In this document: positions 37,588 through 52,268 of the stretch, in pieces | How the letters are laid out: the number at the start of each line of letters is the position of its first letter | How positions within the stretch are numbered: the first letter of the stretch is position 1 | Assembly (NCBI GenBank): GCA_034687125.1 | Contig: JAQGBZ010000003.1 | Span: 558,001 to 622,000, forward strand | DNA: 64,000 bases | Direction: 5' to 3' | Source of the DNA: Neelides folsomi | Taxonomy: Eukaryota > Arthropoda > Collembola > Neelipleona > Neelidae | Program-made: the position numbers and the translations under genes | Notes under the pieces: model-generated | The model's input: only the letters and a program-made list of their open reading frames with translations | What the model was told of the DNA's origin: nothing | Database searches by the model: none

Positions 37588-39314
37588 TTATTGAGCGTAA
37601 CGATTAAGAAAATGTATCATTGGTTTGTATAGGAGCGTTGGAGCATTTCTATCCATAATGTAAGAGACATGTCCCCATGCATGTGGATAATTGACAACTT
37701 CATCTCTTACAACGTTCCTCAGACGGGCGATCATCTTTCGGATATCCTAAAATCACATTAATGTCATTTAAACACATATTAATGAATTACATTATTACTG
37801 GATGTGGAGCGACATAATCTGTGGAACCGGAATAAAACGCGATTGGGGCAGTGATTTTTGTAATGTCATAATAAGGCGGCTCTTCTTGTCCATATTTCTC
37901 CATGTTTTTCTTTGGACCAAAATCGTAGTAAAGATTCCTTTCGGGTCTCTCGTTGTTAATTGCTTGCATAATTTGAATCAGCGTTCGAGCAGAAGATTGT
38001 CCAGGAAATTCACCTGTCGCTACTCTCAATGTTGACTATAAAGTTTTTAAAATTTTTAAAGTTGCGAAAAATCTTTACAGGATATGTGTTAGGTATAAAT
38101 TTTAATTTATATAGGTAGTAGAGATTGATTGTGAAAATAAATTACATCTAAGATTCCATTAGAAGGTGATCCAAGAAAAACATGAAGCCAACTGCAAACA
38201 TGTGCAAATTCTTTGCATATAATCGGATAAAGCATTTCAGCAATTTTTTGAACGTTTCTTGGAACCATTGTGCCATTTCCGCTCACAAGGTCCAATAGAC
38301 CTTTTATTGGCTATTTAATACATAAAAGTGTTAAGTGTCCAATTGAGAGTAAAGTAATAATTATTCTTATTTATATTTTCAATGTATGAAACCTTACTTC
38401 TTCAGGTGTGGCAAATATTTTAGAAAAGGGCTTAAGAACAGGTGTCAAAATATAATTTGTTTCCGCAATGGCCCAACTCACTGCTATTGCCACTTTGTCA
38501 TTATACTCAGGTCGGGCAGACAGGGTCTTGAATATAAAGTAAGCTCCAATTGAATAACCCAAATACTGAACTTTGGCTTTTCCTGTTGCGTTTATTATAT
38601 AGTCGAATGTAGCAGGTAAATCGTAATAGGTTTGTTCATCAATCCTATAAAGGAGTTTTAGGATTAATACATTGCAAAAGTTTGTAGCTAATCCGAATTG
38701 ATTTTGATGCACAATAAAATGATACCCAAAGTCCCAATATTCGGGAGAGTCCGATGATAAATTGGTATGCTTATTCGAGTATCGACTTCCTCTCGTATTC
38801 ATAAGCCAAAGATCAAAACCAGAATCCGGAAGAAGAAAACCTATAGATGTTAATTCAATGTAATTAGCCAATGTAATTATAGCACAGGTAGTTATAATTT
38901 ACCTATTGAATCTCTGGGCGAGCCGTTAATTGGTAAAAACCATTCTTTTGATCCAGCAAGAAGTCCATTAACAAGAACTATAGGAGTTTTACCATTTCGT
39001 GGGATTCTGTGAACGCCTAGAATATACCCATCTTCAGTTTCAATTTCGTGTGTCTCGCAAGGATATCCGTACTTTTTGATCAGCTCTGGCTGCAAAATGC
39101 AATTTATTATTGTATATGTAATTGTAAGGAGAATTTGAATTTCTTCCCAACTCACCGTTCTCAATTGAGCGTCTCCTAAATCAATATCCAGAGATGGTTC
39201 ATATTTACGGAGAAGTTCAAATGGAACAGAAGACTCAACACAATTGAAAATGAGAATAAACAATTTGCAAAAAATTGGCAATTTGTCAAACAGATGAATA
39301 ACGGACTTTTCCAT
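37588..39314 (-). CDS. Lysosomal/gastric acid lipase-family protein
   Basis: This alpha/beta-hydrolase family splits cholesteryl esters and triglycerides in lysosomes or the gut lumen. Exons 39314-39156, 39089-38903, 38840-38726, 38644-38398, 38310-38146, 38035-37799 and 37746-37588 close in frame for 422 residues (human LIPA 399). The N-terminus is hydrophobic (FCKLFILIFNCVESS), consistent with a secretory signal. Family marks are the LIKKYGYPCETHEIETEDGY start of the fold, FDLWLMNTRGSRYSNKH, and the triad Ser185 (in GYSIG), Asp364 (in GSTDYVA) and His396 (in WGHVSYIM). The nucleophile elbow is GYSIG instead of the usual GHSQG. Enzyme activity is therefore likely, but its substrate is uncertain. 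Confidence 0.93.
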
Positions 39315-40689
39315 TTTATTTCATATAGGATGCCCAATTCAGCTGACTTAATTCGAGCTCTTGAACTGATGACAAGCGTTAAGAGAAAAGAACAAAAATG
39401 AATAAATTTCTCTTTGGCAAACTCGGCCATTTCGCAGGAGTCTTCATCAACCTGTAAATTTATTCTTAAAGTTTCTGTCGGCTTTTGCTATAAAGTATAA
39501 AGCAATCTTGAAGAAATGCATATATGAATTTTGTTGCGTGCGAGTAAAGTTTCATTGCATTAATCGAGTGTGAAAAAGATGATATCATTTCACTATGTAA
39601 TTGCTCACAAGTAAATGAGGTGAAGATCTACAAAAAATAATAAGTAGAACAAAAGAAACTCTTTGAATGCAAAATATAATTTCACACGAATAAAAATACA
39701 ATTAGTCCATTGCTTCACTTACATAATAAATAATGATGATGGTTTAACTTTAAATATGATTTCCGCCCTTTTCGGCTTTTAGCAATAAATAAAAGAAAGA
39801 GTTAAAAACGTTCAATTTATTTTATCACAAATGATTCAATTAATCTAAAATTCATTACATATTTAAAACAAATTAAACAAGCATCTCCCGAGTCATTCGA
39901 TACTGAGTTGGTGTCATTAAAATAAAAAATAAAATTAGCAGATTTAATAACAAACACGTACACAATAAAACTGATACAAAGCATGCAACATTAAACAAAC
40001 ATGAGTTTTAAAGGCCCTTAAATTAATCTTATATGTGATATACAAAATCAACATAAATAATGTTAACGAGAATCTAATTCTGCTTTTCATATAAATCAAA
40101 TTCTTTTTCTATTCTATAAGTATTATAGATCGAAATTATAGATTATACAACAAAAATGAGTAAAATATTAAAATTTATATAAAAGTATTGTTCAACCATA
40201 GTCATTTAACATTGAACACTTGAATTAAATCATATTTAAAAATTTAAAACACTTTAAAATATATAAAATAAAAAGCATATTTTGGAACCCATTCACTTTG
40301 TGAAATATGCTCGTTAAAATTCGGAAGGCGATAAAGCCCATCCACACAATTAAAATTTTTTAAGATAAAACACATTTAATTTTAAAAAGTTACAGTAATT
40401 TAAACAAGTTTGTAGGTAGATGTACTTATAATTTAAGGTTAACATATTTAAGTTTAATTAAAAATTTGTAAATTTAAGTTTGGTAATATCGTCCATTTAA
40501 AAAATTCCGAAGGTATTTTAAATTATATTACAAACATGTTTACAAACATTTTTTTAAACTGATTACACCTTTATGTATTTAAGATATACTTCATTACTTC
40601 ATGATAACAATTATTGCAATTAAATATCTTAATTTACAAAATATTTAAAAATAATCTCAATATTTAAAAAAAATATAAATTAGAAAATA
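39315..40689. other. Intergenic, AT-rich, 1.4 kb
   Basis: The largest gene-free stretch in the middle of the window. Strongly AT-rich with many short A and T runs; the right half (about 40100-40680) is probably the EMSY-like 3' UTR. No coding sequence, RNA gene or repeat that I can support. Confidence 0.5.
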
Positions 40690-43195
40690 TTAAGAATTGG
40701 CTGGCATTTCTTCATCAAAGGAGATTCCAGAGGATCTGAGAGCCTCAGAGAAAATGTCTCTGCTAGGCTCTTCATTAGAACCTTCCTTTGCTGAAGTGCA
40801 GTTGACAGTTGAAGGTGTTTTGGCTAAACTAACGACCTGACCAGCCACTCCCCCACTACTATTCCCAAAAGGTGCGGATTTGAATGTGATGTTTCCGCTC
40901 AAGCTGCTCCCTTCCATTGTGTGATTAAGGAGAGGAATGGATTGAGCGTGATGATGATTACTGCTACTATTATTACAACTATTATTATTATTCTCTGCGG
41001 AAGATAATTGAGCTAGTGGAGCATGGGCGAAGATTGGCTGTTGAGTATTATTTATATTATTGATGTTGTTATTATTGTTAACTGTCGTTGCAAGAGAGAC
41101 CTTCACGCTCTGCGCACCCGCCATGATGGAATTCCCAAAAGTCTTCATCCCGCTAGGATTGCTCTGATGGAGCTGTTGATGTTTTTGTTGTTGTTGATGA
41201 TGCATTTGGGCAAGTTGGTTGACGAGGGCCGACTGGGTCACACTGCTCACATGGATCGTCGTCTGCTGTGGCAGGGACGAGTTCAAGAGGGAATGATGAG
41301 AGATTTGATATTGGGTGGAATTAGGAGGGAAATTCCTCGAGTTGGGGTCTAGGAGGAGGAGATTTTGATTCGGGTTGAGACTCCTTCGCAAAATAACAGC
41401 CCTTGGGGCCGACTTCTTCCCTCCCAATAACAACACTTGGGATGACGGGAGGATCCTTGGATGAGCGGGAGGGGAACGAGAAAGGATATGAGGCTTCCGA
41501 AATTCTCGCTTCTTCTTCACACGGTCCACGTCCAAGAGGGTTGAAAAGACAGGTAGGGGACGACGAGGGACAGGGACCGGCTCTTCAGAAGAACTCGATG
41601 ACCTTCGGGACGATACTTGTTGTTGGGAATATTGAACAGGACCTGATGAAGGCACCAAGGTTGGTGTCGATTGAACTTGCGAAGTGGATAATTCAAAAAT
41701 GGGCTCTTCCTTCATCATGTCTATGAGACCTTCACCCTCCATAGGTTGAGGAGGTTCAAAGGTGGGGAGCGAGTCTTTGCATGTCGACTCTTTTTCCTCA
41801 TCTTCCTCTTTGACCTGTCGAGGTGAAGGTGGTGGTGGTGGAGATTTCTCAGGGGATTTGATCTTCAACTTTTTCTTCTTTCTTTCTATTTTCTTTGGCG
41901 GTTTCGTTGGGGGTTTTACTTCCTCTTGGCGGGGCTTTCTAACCGGAGATGGTCGACCTGGACGACCTCGTAATCGACCTGTCCCTCGCCCTCGACCCAT
42001 TCCTCTCATTGATGGTCCAGTGACCTTCGGTGGCTTTTTTAATTTCTTTTTAACTTTCACCTCTTTCTCTTCTTCTTGAACTTCATCCTTAACCTAAAAA
42101 ATATTTCATAATTAATTACTTCCTTAATTTACAAAATGTTCAAATTCAAGCTAATTAATCAATTTTAATTGATTTTGGATTATATAATTTAATTTTATCA
42201 AATTATTCTTTACCTTTGGTGGGGGTGATGGAGGAGGAATTTGTCGTGAATAAACAACTTGGTTCATATCTAAAGCTTCTTCCTCTTTTATGGCTGTGGT
42301 AATGAGGTTGGGCGTTATGATTTCTACAGTTGTAAAAGATGGTGGAGGTTTACGAGGGATCAACCAATTTAAAGGAGGTTTGAACTCTAATTTTTCTCCT
42401 CGAGCCTCCTCGCTCGTCCTCTGACCTTCGTTTCTCCACTCGGTTGATGTGCTATGACCACAGACCCTAAACAAACAAAGGATAAAATGTTCAATTTTAT
42501 AAATATCTACAATATACCAATAATTTGACAAACTTGTAGCCAAATTACCAATTTTATTACATAATATTCTGCCCAAAATCATAAAATTGGACTTACATGT
42601 CAGCGATGTAAGCTAGGGTCTCGTCATTTGACGCTCTTCGAACTTCCGCAATGTGCCTTTCAATAGGGATATTTAAAGCAGCTCTAACCGTCGCCAGCGT
42701 CTCTCGCTTCTTAGCGTCCAATCTACCGCCCGCTCTCAGGGCCCTCACCACTTCAGAGTAAGCTCCGACCTCTGAAAATTATAAAATATATAAATAAATC
42801 CAATAAACAATTAAACCATTTGAATTCAATCACAAAGAAAGTTCAAACAAAGCATCAAATGGTAAACTTCTACTAGCATTTTCCTTCATTTGTGAATCTA
42901 ATAACCCTTAAATTTTAAATTATAATAAACTTTAATAAGCTTATAATAAAGGGTAAATGAATCAGAATTTTATAATAAAGCTCAATAAAACTTTTCCACT
43001 TTTATAACAGAAAAGCTAAAGAAAAATGCGAATCGAGCGAGCGAAAAGAAATAAGTTGGGATAATTGATAAAAATTTTAAAATATTTATTCGACTTCTTA
43101 CCAAGAGCTCTTAATTGAAATGCGGGTAATTTCGGGGAGAATTCGAAGGGAGGCTTCTGGTCCATGATGTCAAGGATCGAGTCCTCCAAACTCAT
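40690..43195 (-). CDS. Emsy: EMSY-like ENT-domain chromatin protein
   Basis: EMSY is a nuclear protein of SIN3/KDM5-type repressor complexes that binds BRCA2 in vertebrates. Exons 43195-43102, 42771-42597, 42466-42214 and 42093-40690 close in frame for 641 residues (human about 1320). The ENT domain (about residues 22-95) matches EMSY: LRALEVGAYSEVVRALRAGG, KRETLATVRAALNIPIERHI and AEVRRASNDETLAYIADM, followed by the EMSY-specific STSTEWRNEGQR. After it come acidic and Pro-rich stretches, a basic AT-hook-like segment (RGRPGRPSP), Ser/Gln-rich sequence and two Asn-rich runs encoded by AAT/AAC repeats (about 40966-41090). The protein is about half the human length, lacking much of the long Ser/Thr/Gln-rich tail. 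Confidence 0.9.
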
Positions 43196-43727
43196 CTTTC
43201 AATTTCCAAGACTTGAAGAAAAGAGGAATTTGGATAGACGGAGGCAAATCAAAAGCAGGGCCAATAGACGCCCAGGATAGACACAACAATTTCTCCCGCT
43301 CCACACCTCATTTTATAACCCTCACAATTCTCTCTCACCTGGATGGATTATTAAAAAGGATTTTAAACTTCTTTACGAAATGCATACAAATTATTTATTG
43401 TATTCAATTAATCAATTGATGAATTTAGTGTGGATTGTTAATATATTTAATAATATATAGTAATAAATGCCCCATGGTATAAAGTTATAAAGCTTTACTT
43501 TTATGAAAAGCCATCGATGCATTCGAGAAAACTTTCTTTTAAAACGATACAAGTTTCTTAAATGCATATAAGCTCTTTGTTTATTATCAAGCTATAAACC
43601 TCATTTGATAAAAATATATAAGTAAAACATGACTATAGATGTTTAAAATTAAATTATTTTTATGAATATGCCTGAGAGATTCCGTTTTGAATGACTATAG
43701 ACCAACTTATTTATTGAACGATGATGA
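43196..43727. other. Intergenic: EMSY-like promoter side and MRPS18C 3' side
   Basis: A moderately GC-rich block at about 43200-43310 directly upstream of the EMSY-like ATG is the likely promoter/5' UTR. The rest is AT-rich. Confidence 0.5.
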
Positions 43728-44261
43728 TTAGTGAGAATGAGGCCGAACTGGACGATCGGGATCGGCGATGAGAGGATCTTTAAGGAATTCGACTTCTTTG
43801 ACGACAAAGGGCATAAATCCGAAGGAAGTGGAGAACCGCCATTCTCTTTCAAGCACTTCTTGCTGCTTCTTACAAAGTCCAGTAATGTGTCGTGGGAGAA
43901 GCTGACCAGAAAACGACGATGTGAATTGGGATAAGAGACGGACGTTCTTCCAATCAATTTTAATGTCATGTCGGCACAAAATACATTGTCGTTTCTCTTT
44001 CTCAAATGGATTCACCATGCTGAGCGGCTACGATTATAATAAATCATTTTATTAATCTATGAATAATGGTTAAAATAGGCCTAACTTAAATTACAATTTA
44101 CTCACGAGATCATCACTCTGGGCTCGCTCCATTTGAATCTTTTCCAAGAGCTTTTCATCCTCTTTGAAAACGGAATCGGGATGTTCATCTGAAGTTGTTC
44201 GGATTCCTCGGGAGAGTTGTGACCTTCCTAATAAGCAAATTCTTCTTGACAGTCTTAACAT
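43728..44261 (-). CDS. mRpS18C: Mitochondrial small-subunit ribosomal protein bS18m (S18C)
   Basis: Component of the mitochondrial ribosome 28S subunit. Exons 44261-44106 and 44027-43728 give 151 residues. The N-terminus MLRLSRRICLLGRSQLSRGI is basic and amphipathic, as expected for a mitochondrial targeting peptide; an in-frame upstream ATG (44309) would spoil it, so I chose 44261. The S18 core is clear: NPFEKEKRQCILCRHD, WKNVRLLSQFTSSFSGQLLP and RHITGLCKKQQEVLE, then FGFMPFVVKEVEFLKDPLI, which fits the S18C paralogue better than S18A or S18B. Divergently arranged with TENT4. Confidence 0.95.
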
Positions 44262-44992
44262 TTTATATGAAACAATTAACCAGTTATTCTTTATGTCTAA
44301 CCAAAACAATCATTAACTTTAAAAGAAAATTAAATTTTAATGTGTCTTTAATTTTAATTTTTTTGAATAATTGAAATGCATGGGCCTGGCTGTAGTCCTA
44401 TGTAGCTCGTTCTGTTTCTCAAAATGCTCATCTTGGAAAATGATAGGACGTTGTGGTTCGAGTCAGTCAAATTACATTCTATATAATTTTATATTGTCAG
44501 AAATATAAATAGAAATTGAAGGTTCTATGAGTTTACTTTTGATCATGATAACATTTTTATAAGTTTTCCTTATAAGCAATAATAAAATAAGTAACATGTT
44601 ACTTGACTCAAGGGGAGCTTGAGACATTTAACTTTGCCATATCTAAAGATTAACCATCCAGTTCCACAGTATAAGGGGCTATTTAAACTTTTGGTAATAA
44701 ATTAAATTACAATTAAAATCCAACGCCCATTCGCAACACATTTCTAATATACCAAAGTTTAACTATATACAATGCACGCTATTCAATTTGTCAAATGATA
44801 TAAGAGATAAGACTGTTATTATCGCTTTCCGACTTTCACTAAATTATATTATTTTTGTAAGATATGCTCGAATGAATTAATATTTGCGACAAATTATATA
44901 TGTATTTATTTATCTATATAAAACTTTAATATTATATAATTAAAATTAATTATTTATATAATTTTATATGTGTTTGTTTTCTAATATATAGA
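44262..44992. other. Divergent intergenic region MRPS18C / TENT4
   Basis: AT-rich, 731 bases. An acceptor-like atatatag ends just before the TENT4 ATG, so an untranslated first exon of TENT4 may lie here. No other feature. Confidence 0.5.
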
Positions 44993-46851
<1,859 letters not shown>

Positions 46852-47801
46852 TTTTAAATGTGGACCATTTATTTATTCTTTTACCTACCCTGCCCTAATT
46901 TTGTTTTTTAATTTAGCCTTTCACAATAGGTTCATTTTAAGTGTGTTAAAACTTATTAAAAACTGAAAAAATAAATCATTTCATTAATGCATCCGATATA
47001 CTTCTTTCAATGCTAAAATCTACGAAATCCAACATTTAACTTTTTCCTTTATACATTATAATTTTTATAATGTTAAATTATAATGAACTCATAAGCATAT
47101 TTTTCCTTATAATATAACTTATTTCATTTATAACTTATTATAATAAAGGTGTTCTCTCGTATCTTTTAAAAAACTACTGATGCTGTATTATAATTTATTT
47201 ATTTTTTTTATTTAAAATGGCTATTTAAATTTTTAAATTAAATAACATTAATATGCAACATGCACGATTGTTAATTAAACGACATATTATAATCTATCTA
47301 TGGTATGGTATTAGGTATGGTATATGGCATATATTATGTAAATGATGTAAATGTAAAAAAAGTAGGTTTTCTGCAATATAATAAGTGGGAGCATGAGTAT
47401 AAAATATGCTAAAAGAAAGGGAGGATTTATAAAAAAAGTCTTTATACGTTTATACTTTATTTCATTTTTCTTTCGTTGTTTCGTTTCTTGTTCGTCTTTC
47501 GGCTTCGGCTCTTTGGTGACTTCCGTCTCGCCCTGCGAAAGGTCAGGTCCTAACTTTAATCAAAAGTTAATCTTTAATTGATAGAAAGCAAATAAGTTTT
47601 TAAAGATTACCTAACAGATCACCTCATTAATAAGTTGCCTATAAAGACTATTTCTTGACTTTACTATTTTGTTTTCTCTTAACTTTCAATTTACATAACG
47701 AGATTAAATCATGATTTGCAATGATTATTTCAATTAATTAGTTTATGTTATATATATTTTACTTTGTACATATTCTTGCCATTTTTAGAGGTGGAAAAGA
47801 G
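46852..47801. other. Intergenic TENT4 / RNF14 with probable RNF14 5' UTR exon
   Basis: AT-rich except a GC-richer patch at about 47470-47545 that ends in a donor-like gaaag/gtcagg. With the acceptor atttttag just before 47789 this would make a spliced RNF14 leader. That is inference from composition and splice sites only. Confidence 0.4.
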
Positions 47802-49615
47802 ATGGCAAACTGCTTGGACGACGTAAAAACATTGGGAAGTGACGAGGACCGTGAGAACCAAGAAGATGAGATGGTGGCCCTTGAAAGTATATTCCAAGCA
47901 GATTTTGTTTTCAACTCGTCAACAAAACCAATTTCTGGCCATTTGAAAGTCAATCTCGACCTCGAACATCCTATCAACATTACTGATGGAAGCGACAAAG
48001 TCCACCCCGTGTCGTTTCTTCCGCCCATTACAATTTACTTTGTCCTTCCTTCCAACTATCCGTCACTTGCACCACCAAACTTCACACTTTCTTCATCCTT
48101 CCTTGACAGGGAGAAGGTACAATTTATCAATAAATATAAATATTTCAATTGTTAACCATTTTAAAATTATCATTATAATAATTAATTCTATAGCTATCAG
48201 TCCTCTGCAGAGGTTTTGATTCTCTTTGGGAATCCTCATGTGGCATGGGAATTCTCTTCAGTTGGGGAAATTGGCTCAAGGACGCTTTATCATCCATTCA
48301 ACTTTCAGACAATACAATTGACCTCTCGAAACGAGGAAACTCAGAATTGGATGACCGAGCCGTAAGAGAACCCTCCACTCTGAAGGAGCTTATCGATTAC
48401 AACGAGGGTATTAAAAACAAAACTTTTGAAAACGGTCTGCAATCCTGTGAAGTTTGCTACGAAGACAAACCTGGACGAAATTGCTCTCTTTTACCTTGTG
48501 GCCATATTTTTTGCACTGAATGTCTCAGACAATCGTTCACTTTGAGCATTCAAGAAGGAACTTTGGAATCAGTGGCCTGTTTAGCGTATAAGTGTGATAA
48601 AGTGCCTACTCCTGGTGAAGTAAAGAAAATTGTTGGAGAAGAAATGTTTAAAAAGTACGATGAGAAACTTCTGTCACTGGCTTTGGATACAATGGATGAT
48701 GTTCTTCACTGCCCAAGGTTGGACTTGTTGGACATCTTATATTAAATACTTTATATTTCACATTTATTTCATAATTGTTTTTAGGAGAAGTTGTGGTAAA
48801 CCTGTTGTGATTGAACAAAATGAATTATCTGGTAGTTGCACGACATGTGGATATGTGTTTTGTATTCGGTGCTTTTCAGTCTTTCATGGTGTTGATCCGT
48901 GCAAATTCAAGTCGCGTAAGTTAATGATAATTTAATTTTACAATTCGTTTATTTTTATAATGACAATTATCAATTGATAAATATTTAGAAGAAGCAGCGG
49001 CCTTGTATGAAAAATATACAAATGCAGACGAAAAAACTCGAGCAGAGTTGGAGAAAAAATATGGGTCTAGGCAAATCTCACTTCTCGTCAATTCACATTT
49101 GTCGGAATCGTGGTTGAAAGAAAACTCAAAGCTTTGCCCACATTGTAAAGCTAAAGTAGAGGTGAGGGTTTGGAATTATTTGACTGTTATTTACATTAAA
49201 AATACTATAACTATTTATATTTCTTATTGTTTACAATATATTAAATATTAAAGTTTTAATTCGATTGATTCCAATATAGAAATACGAAGGATGCAACAAA
49301 GTGACATGCAAATGCGGCTGTATGTTTTGCTGGCTTTGTGGGAAACAAGTTGACAAATTGACTCCTTATTTCCACTTCAATGATTCTTCGTCAGAATGCT
49401 TTAACAGACTCTTCGAAGGAGTCAACGTCGATCAAGATGAATTCCAATTTGACTTTATAAACAACGATGATGAACAGTTGGACCCTGATGATAACGAAGA
49501 CAACTTTCTTCAGGGTGAGGCCTTAATGTTATTTCTCAATGCTGCTCGACGTTTTCAACATGAAAATAATGGCGAACCACATCCAAATGCAAATTTGTTT
49601 AATTTTAATCGTTGA
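47802..49615 (+). CDS. RNF14: E3 ubiquitin-protein ligase RNF14 (RWD-RBR)
   Basis: RNF14 is an RBR ubiquitin ligase that acts in transcription regulation and clears stalled or crosslinked translation complexes. Exons 47802-48116, 48194-48717, 48785-48915, 48989-49161 and 49280-49615 close in frame for 492 residues (human 474). The N-terminal RWD domain has QEDEMVALESIFQADF and YFVLPSNYPSLAPPNF. RING1 begins at Cys190 (CEVCYED, LPCGHIFCTECLRQ). The IBR domain follows (CGKPVVI, CTTCGYVFCIRC). RING2 (CPHCKAKVEKYEGCNKVTC) has the catalytic cysteine at 391. The RNF14-specific YFHFNDSSSECFNRLFEGV follows, before an acidic tail. The ATG follows an acceptor-like site. AATAAA is at 49646-49651. Confidence 0.97.
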
Positions 49616-50378
49616 ATTCTCAATAATTACAAAATCTGATAAACTAATAAACATATTTTATACTTAAAATATATACAGATATGTATGTTATCCTAACGGT
49701 AGGATAATTTTTTAAAATATCTAGCTTTAATCTTTATTTAAATTGAATTTATGTCATGAAGTATACTCTAGTACCACATAATGCCAATCCACATTCATTA
49801 TAATGTCTTTAATAATCACCAATAAGGCAGTTGATTTTAATCGTTAGTTCTGAATATAGGTTATTCAATAATAAAATATTGAATTGTTAAACATTCAAAA
49901 ACAAAATTTCTGTTAATTCTTTGTTAATCAATTCTTAATTTTTACTCTCGAATTATTATTATTATTATTAATTATTTATCTACTTTAATATTAGTGAAAA
50001 TATTATACCCAATCTATATTTCCTTATGAAATTACTTTGCTATATTACTTGTGAAATTACGATTCATGAAGTAGTTATGAATCTGATGAAATATGGACAT
50101 ATTGTTTAATGAATAAAGCGACAAAAATGCATTTATTTATTTATTATTATTTATCACACATTAGTATTAAAAATTCACTCATTTTGATTATTTCAAATTG
50201 TAATACTATATATTAGTAATTAATATAGTTTTTTATATGAATTTTATATCTCATTGATGATTACATAATTATAGGTATAGATAAGTTTATTAATTCAATG
50301 TTTAATGAATAAAAATGACACAAGGCATAGTTTACAAGCAATTGATAAACCATAGGTCTATAGGATACTCTTCTCTAT
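49616..50378. other. Intergenic between convergent RNF14 and PUS3
   Basis: Very AT-rich 3' flanks, including a short ATT microsatellite at 49952-49970. No coding or RNA feature seen. Confidence 0.6.
49952..49970. repeat. (ATT)6 microsatellite
   Basis: About six perfect ATT units in the RNF14/PUS3 intergenic region. Confidence 0.85.
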
Positions 50379-52063
50379 TTATGGTTGTCCTTTATTAGGA
50401 TTGCAAACTGGTCTATCAAGAAATTTTTTATAATTTTTTATCCTAGTTGTAAAAATAAGAGAATCAGCAGAATTGGATTCTGGTGCATTACTAAATGGCA
50501 ATTCCCCCATCATCTCTCGAATCATTTGACATCTGAAACAAAGAGTAAACAAGTTTCATATTAATATGAAATTGAAACAAAAACATGAGGATGATTACTT
50601 GATAGCATGTTGCATCCAAATTGCTTCAAAATTCCAATACACGCCTTGTAAATTTTCTTGACTAAATCTCCAATCGACTTCTTCGCCATGGTCCACATCG
50701 AAAAGGTTGAGGGGAAAATCTGAAGCCATTCCGTATTGCGGTTTCCTAAAAATACGATTTTAGATATAAAGACAAGTATTGTGCACTTGGGCATGTACAT
50801 TTAATGCGAAAAGAATATTAATAAATAATTAAAATGATATATTTACTTCGGGTTTGAAATCACATCAAGAAGTTGAGATACAATTGAGAAATGCTCAAGT
50901 CCTTTTCCTATGTGTAGAAGGACAGAAACGATACAGCGAATTTGATGCCATAAAAAGGACTGTGCTTGAATTTCAAATTTCATTAATAGTGGAGAATTTG
51001 TCTGGAGAATTTGTATAGAAATTATTCGTCTCATAGTCGTTTTGTCTCCATCCAATTTACAAAAATTCCGGAAGTCGTGTTCCCCAATGAGAAATTCGCT
51101 TCCTTTCTTCATGTTCTAAATTGTAAGAAATCAAACATTAAAATGCACTGCAATATACTTCTAATAGTCCTTATAAATAATCATTAATATACATAAAATT
51201 ACTTACTTCAATATCAAGTTCTTTTGTTATAGGAAAGTAGTAACGATAAGTTCGAGATATACAGTTAAATCTTGCTGAAAAATCAGGCTTTACTGGACTC
51301 CAAGCCAAAATTCGAATTTCTTTTGGAAGTACTCGATTGATAATCCCACAATAATCAAGCTCATCTTCTAAATTGCACACCTTGGTCGGAGTTTCCAATG
51401 TTGGTTCAAATGGCTCTATTACACCGAGACCAGTAGTTGACTTGCAACGCAGATCAATTGAAAATACCTATAATTCGGTAATCAGCAAAAATTACATAGG
51501 TAATTAAAAAAATTATAAGAAGTTAAAATGGATTTTAGAAATTACTTGTGAAAAAGCAGAGACTCCTTTATCTGTTCTCCCACATCTGTGGTAATTGGAA
51601 GTTTGTCTATTCTCAATTAATTTCGTCTTCATAAGGGCATCGAAAATGTGAGCTTCCACCGTTTCGTCGTTATCTTCTTGAGCTGCAAGTCCAAGTAAAT
51701 CCCAACCTAAATAGGCAATTTTCAGCGCTACGTGCCTCTTAGGATGTCTATATTTTGTATAAAATAAAATAATTAGGTATACTAACATTAAATTATCTTA
51801 TAAATATAGTGTAACCGAATATCCGAATTAAGTAATATAAAAATGTAATATTATGCATAGTAAATAGGATGTGAATTTTGTGAATATTCATACTTTGAAA
51901 AATCGAATTGTCTTTCTGATTTTTTGGACTTCTTCGCTGGACATTTTTGGTCCTCGTTGGGATTTTTCCTCTTGGCAATGACATTTCTCAATTGGGCGAC
52001 GTGTGCTGTGAGTCGAATCACTTCATCGACGAGTTCGGGTTTTGAGAGGTTGTCGAAGTCCAT
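50379..52063 (-). CDS. PUS3: tRNA pseudouridine(38/39) synthase PUS3
   Basis: PUS3 converts uridine 38/39 in the tRNA anticodon stem to pseudouridine. Exons 52063-51894, 51747-51546, 51467-51207, 51115-50847, 50745-50599 and 50532-50379 close in frame for 400 residues (human 481). The TruA-family core is complete: RHVALKIAYLGWDLLGLAAQ, RQTSNYHRCGRTDKGVSAF with catalytic Asp116, INRVLPKEIRILAWSPV, SARFNCISRTYRYYF, GEHDFRNFCKLD and FLWHQIRCIVSVLLHIGKG. The C-terminus is shorter than the human one. The start at 52063 matches the usual coiled N-terminus, but an in-frame ATG at 52150 would add 29 mostly uncharged or basic residues. Head-to-head with NF-YB. Confidence 0.96.
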
Positions 52064-52268
52064 GATGAGGACTGGACGTGATTCCTTGCCAAGGCATTGG
52101 GGATTGCGAGGCGAATGGCGAGAGAGGTTCTGGTAAACAGAAGGATTCATTCGTGGGTTAGATTTCGATTTCCGCGCTCAGGAACCTCCGCCCAGTCCGC
52201 CCCCACCGCCGCTATCCGAAACGAAGGTGACGACGAAGGAGTCGAAGATCGAGGACGTCGTCAACTAA
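52064..52268. promoter_or_regulatory. Compact bidirectional promoter region PUS3 / NF-YB
   Basis: Only 205 bases separate the two ATGs. The region is GC-richer than its surroundings (about 52160-52260), as expected for a shared housekeeping promoter. No specific factor site can be assigned by eye. Confidence 0.5.

Noticed and set aside
44453-44466. GGTTCGAGTC resembling a tRNA B box
   Set aside because: The flanks do not form a T stem, and no A box or cloverleaf is present upstream.
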